From the NCBI RefSeq assembly GCF_010501095.1, contig NZ_QVMP01000016.1:18508-82507 (forward strand): a stretch of DNA of 64,000 nt. Direction: 5' to 3'. The stretch comes from Dysgonomonas sp. 520 (GTDB taxonomy: Bacteria; Bacteroidota; Bacteroidia; Bacteroidales; Dysgonomonadaceae). Every line of letters begins with the position of its first letter. Positions within the stretch are counted from its first letter, which is position 1. The notes below the pieces were generated by a model, which made no database searches, was not told the DNA's origin, and worked only from the letters and a program-made list of their open reading frames with translations. Both the position numbers and the translations under genes were made by a program. Positions 63,184 through 64,000 of this stretch are shown here, one piece after another.

Positions 63184-64000
63184 ATGCGTCTAGTCTTGAT
63201 AATAATTACGTTTTGTTTTTCATCTGTTTTATTTGCACAAACATCGGAGATAGAAAAACTCATAAATAAAGCAGAACAAGGCTATGTAGAGGCACAATTT
63301 AGTCTTGCTTGGTGTTATGAAAATGGAAAAGGAGTAGAAAAAGACATGTCGCAAGCTGTTTATTGGTATCGGAAAGCAGCAGAACTGGGCGATGTAGAAG
63401 CTCAGTTTAGTCTTGCTTGGTGTTATGACAATGGAGAAGGAGTAGAAAAGGACATGTCTCAAGCTGTTTATTGGTATCGGAAAGCTGCAGAGCAAGGGTT
63501 ACAAACAGCACAATTTAATCTAGCTTTGTATTATAAGAATGGAAAAGGAGTAGAAAAAGATATGTCACAAGCTGTTTATTGGTATCAAAAAGCAGCAGAA
63601 CAAGGCTTGCAAGATGCACAATTTAATCTAGCTTTGTGTTATCTAAATGGAGAAGGAGTAGAAAAAGATATGTCACAAGCTGTTTATTGGTTTCGGAAAG
63701 CAGCAGAACAAGGGTTGCAAGATGCACAATTTAATCTAGCTTTGTGTTATGACAATGGAGAAGGAGTAGAGAAGGGCATGTCTCAAGCTGTTTATTGGTA
63801 TCGGAAAGCAGCAGAACAAGGCTATGTAGCGGCACAATTTAATCTTGCTTGGTGTTATGACAATGGAGAAGGAGTAGAAAAGGACATGTCGCAAGCTGTT
63901 TATTGGTATCAACAAGCAGCAGGACAAGGCTATGTAGAGGCACAATTTAGTCTTGCTTGGTGTTATGACAATGGAGAAGGAGTAGAAAAGGACATGTCTC
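63184..64000 (+). CDS. Secreted Sel1-repeat protein (partial, runs off the right edge)
   Basis: 272 codons visible, no stop. Signal peptide MRLVLIIITFCFSSVLFAQ, then Sel1-type (TPR-like) repeats of 36 residues from residue 30: six complete units and most of a seventh before the window ends. The consensus is AEQGYVEAQFSLAWCYDNGE followed by GVEKDMSQAVYWYRKA. Units differ by only a few residues and also at DNA level, as 108-base repeats. Such proteins mediate protein interactions in the periplasm or outside. Confidence 0.9.
   Translation, partial: MRLVLIIITFCFSSVLFAQTSEIEKLINKAEQGYVEAQFSLAWCYENGKGVEKDMSQAVYWYRKAAELGDVEAQFSLAWCYDNGEGVEKDMSQAVYWYRKAAEQGLQTAQFNLALYYKNGKGVEKDMSQAVYWYQKAAEQGLQDAQFNLALCYLNGEGVEKDMSQAVYWFRKAAEQGLQDAQFNLALCYDNGEGVEKGMSQAVYWYRKAAEQGYVAAQFNLAWCYDNGEGVEKDMSQAVYWYQQAAGQGYVEAQFSLAWCYDNGEGVEKDMS
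63271..64000 (+). repeat. Tandem 108-base Sel1 coding repeats
   Basis: Six full 108-base units and part of a seventh, in frame, with long identical stretches (for example the ATGTCTCAAGCTGTTTATTGG core recurs in every unit with at most a synonymous change). Near-identity suggests recent amplification and possible copy-number variation by slippage or recombination. Confidence 0.9.

Noticed and set aside
63271..64000. CRISPR-like array
   Set aside because: The repeats are contiguous in-frame Sel1 units without spacers.

Overview
The window looks like a chromosome segment of a low-GC member of the Bacteroidota, most likely order Bacteroidales (a Dysgonomonas-like genome is my best guess). Signs of this are a SusC/SusD pair, many lipoproteins with Bacteroidota-style signal peptides, hexuronate genes in the Bacteroides arrangement, two-domain CBM20 MalQ, and promoters of the form TTTG - 19 to 21 bases - TAnnTTTG. 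No rRNA, tRNA or CRISPR array was seen.

Layout. 1-3511: a glucuronate operon on the minus strand (LacI regulator, SDR mannonate oxidoreductase, mannonate dehydratase UxuA, truncated UxaC), preceded by palindromic TGTGTRCGYACACA operators. Three more copies lie in a gene-free gap at 4070-4506. 3767-9427: small membrane and lipoproteins, an XRE regulator with its own operators, a secreted Hint-domain protein and DinB. 9539-15311: an orphan SusC/SusD/lipoprotein operon. 15681-19093: TPR protein, GlnS and a small lipoprotein. 19269-23981: GalE, a CapD/WbpM-like sugar-nucleotide dehydratase, and two tandem NlpC/P60 hydrolases. 24217-33862: housekeeping run of trigger factor, a TonB-like protein, ClpP, ClpX, RecQ, CoaD and an S41 protease. 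33922-38769: a small two-gene module, MalQ, QueC and QueF. 38970-43939: two AraC-type regulators, a secreted fibre-like protein, enolase and a cytochrome-b-like membrane protein. One AraC gene sits between exact 23-base inverted repeats.

44095-54738 is a phage-derived island. It has a Clp-fold head protease fused to a scaffold-like tail, a capsid-like protein, a tail-tube-like protein, a portal-like protein, a connector, an LRR-bearing fibre protein, further fibre genes, and a compact lysis cassette (holin-like, GH19 endolysin, candidate unimolecular spanin). I find no terminase, tape measure, baseplate, integrase or replication gene in it. It is therefore either a cryptic remnant or a domesticated or satellite capsid-and-lysis module, and it is the most interesting part of the window.

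54739-64000: lipoproteins, a large family-9-like pectate lyase with a C-terminal sorting-type domain, an M3 oligopeptidase, two unknown exported proteins, and a Sel1-repeat protein made of near-identical 108-base units that runs off the right edge. The uronate operon at the left and the pectate lyase at the right suggest growth on plant or host uronic-acid polysaccharides, but the two are 50 kb apart and no direct link is visible.
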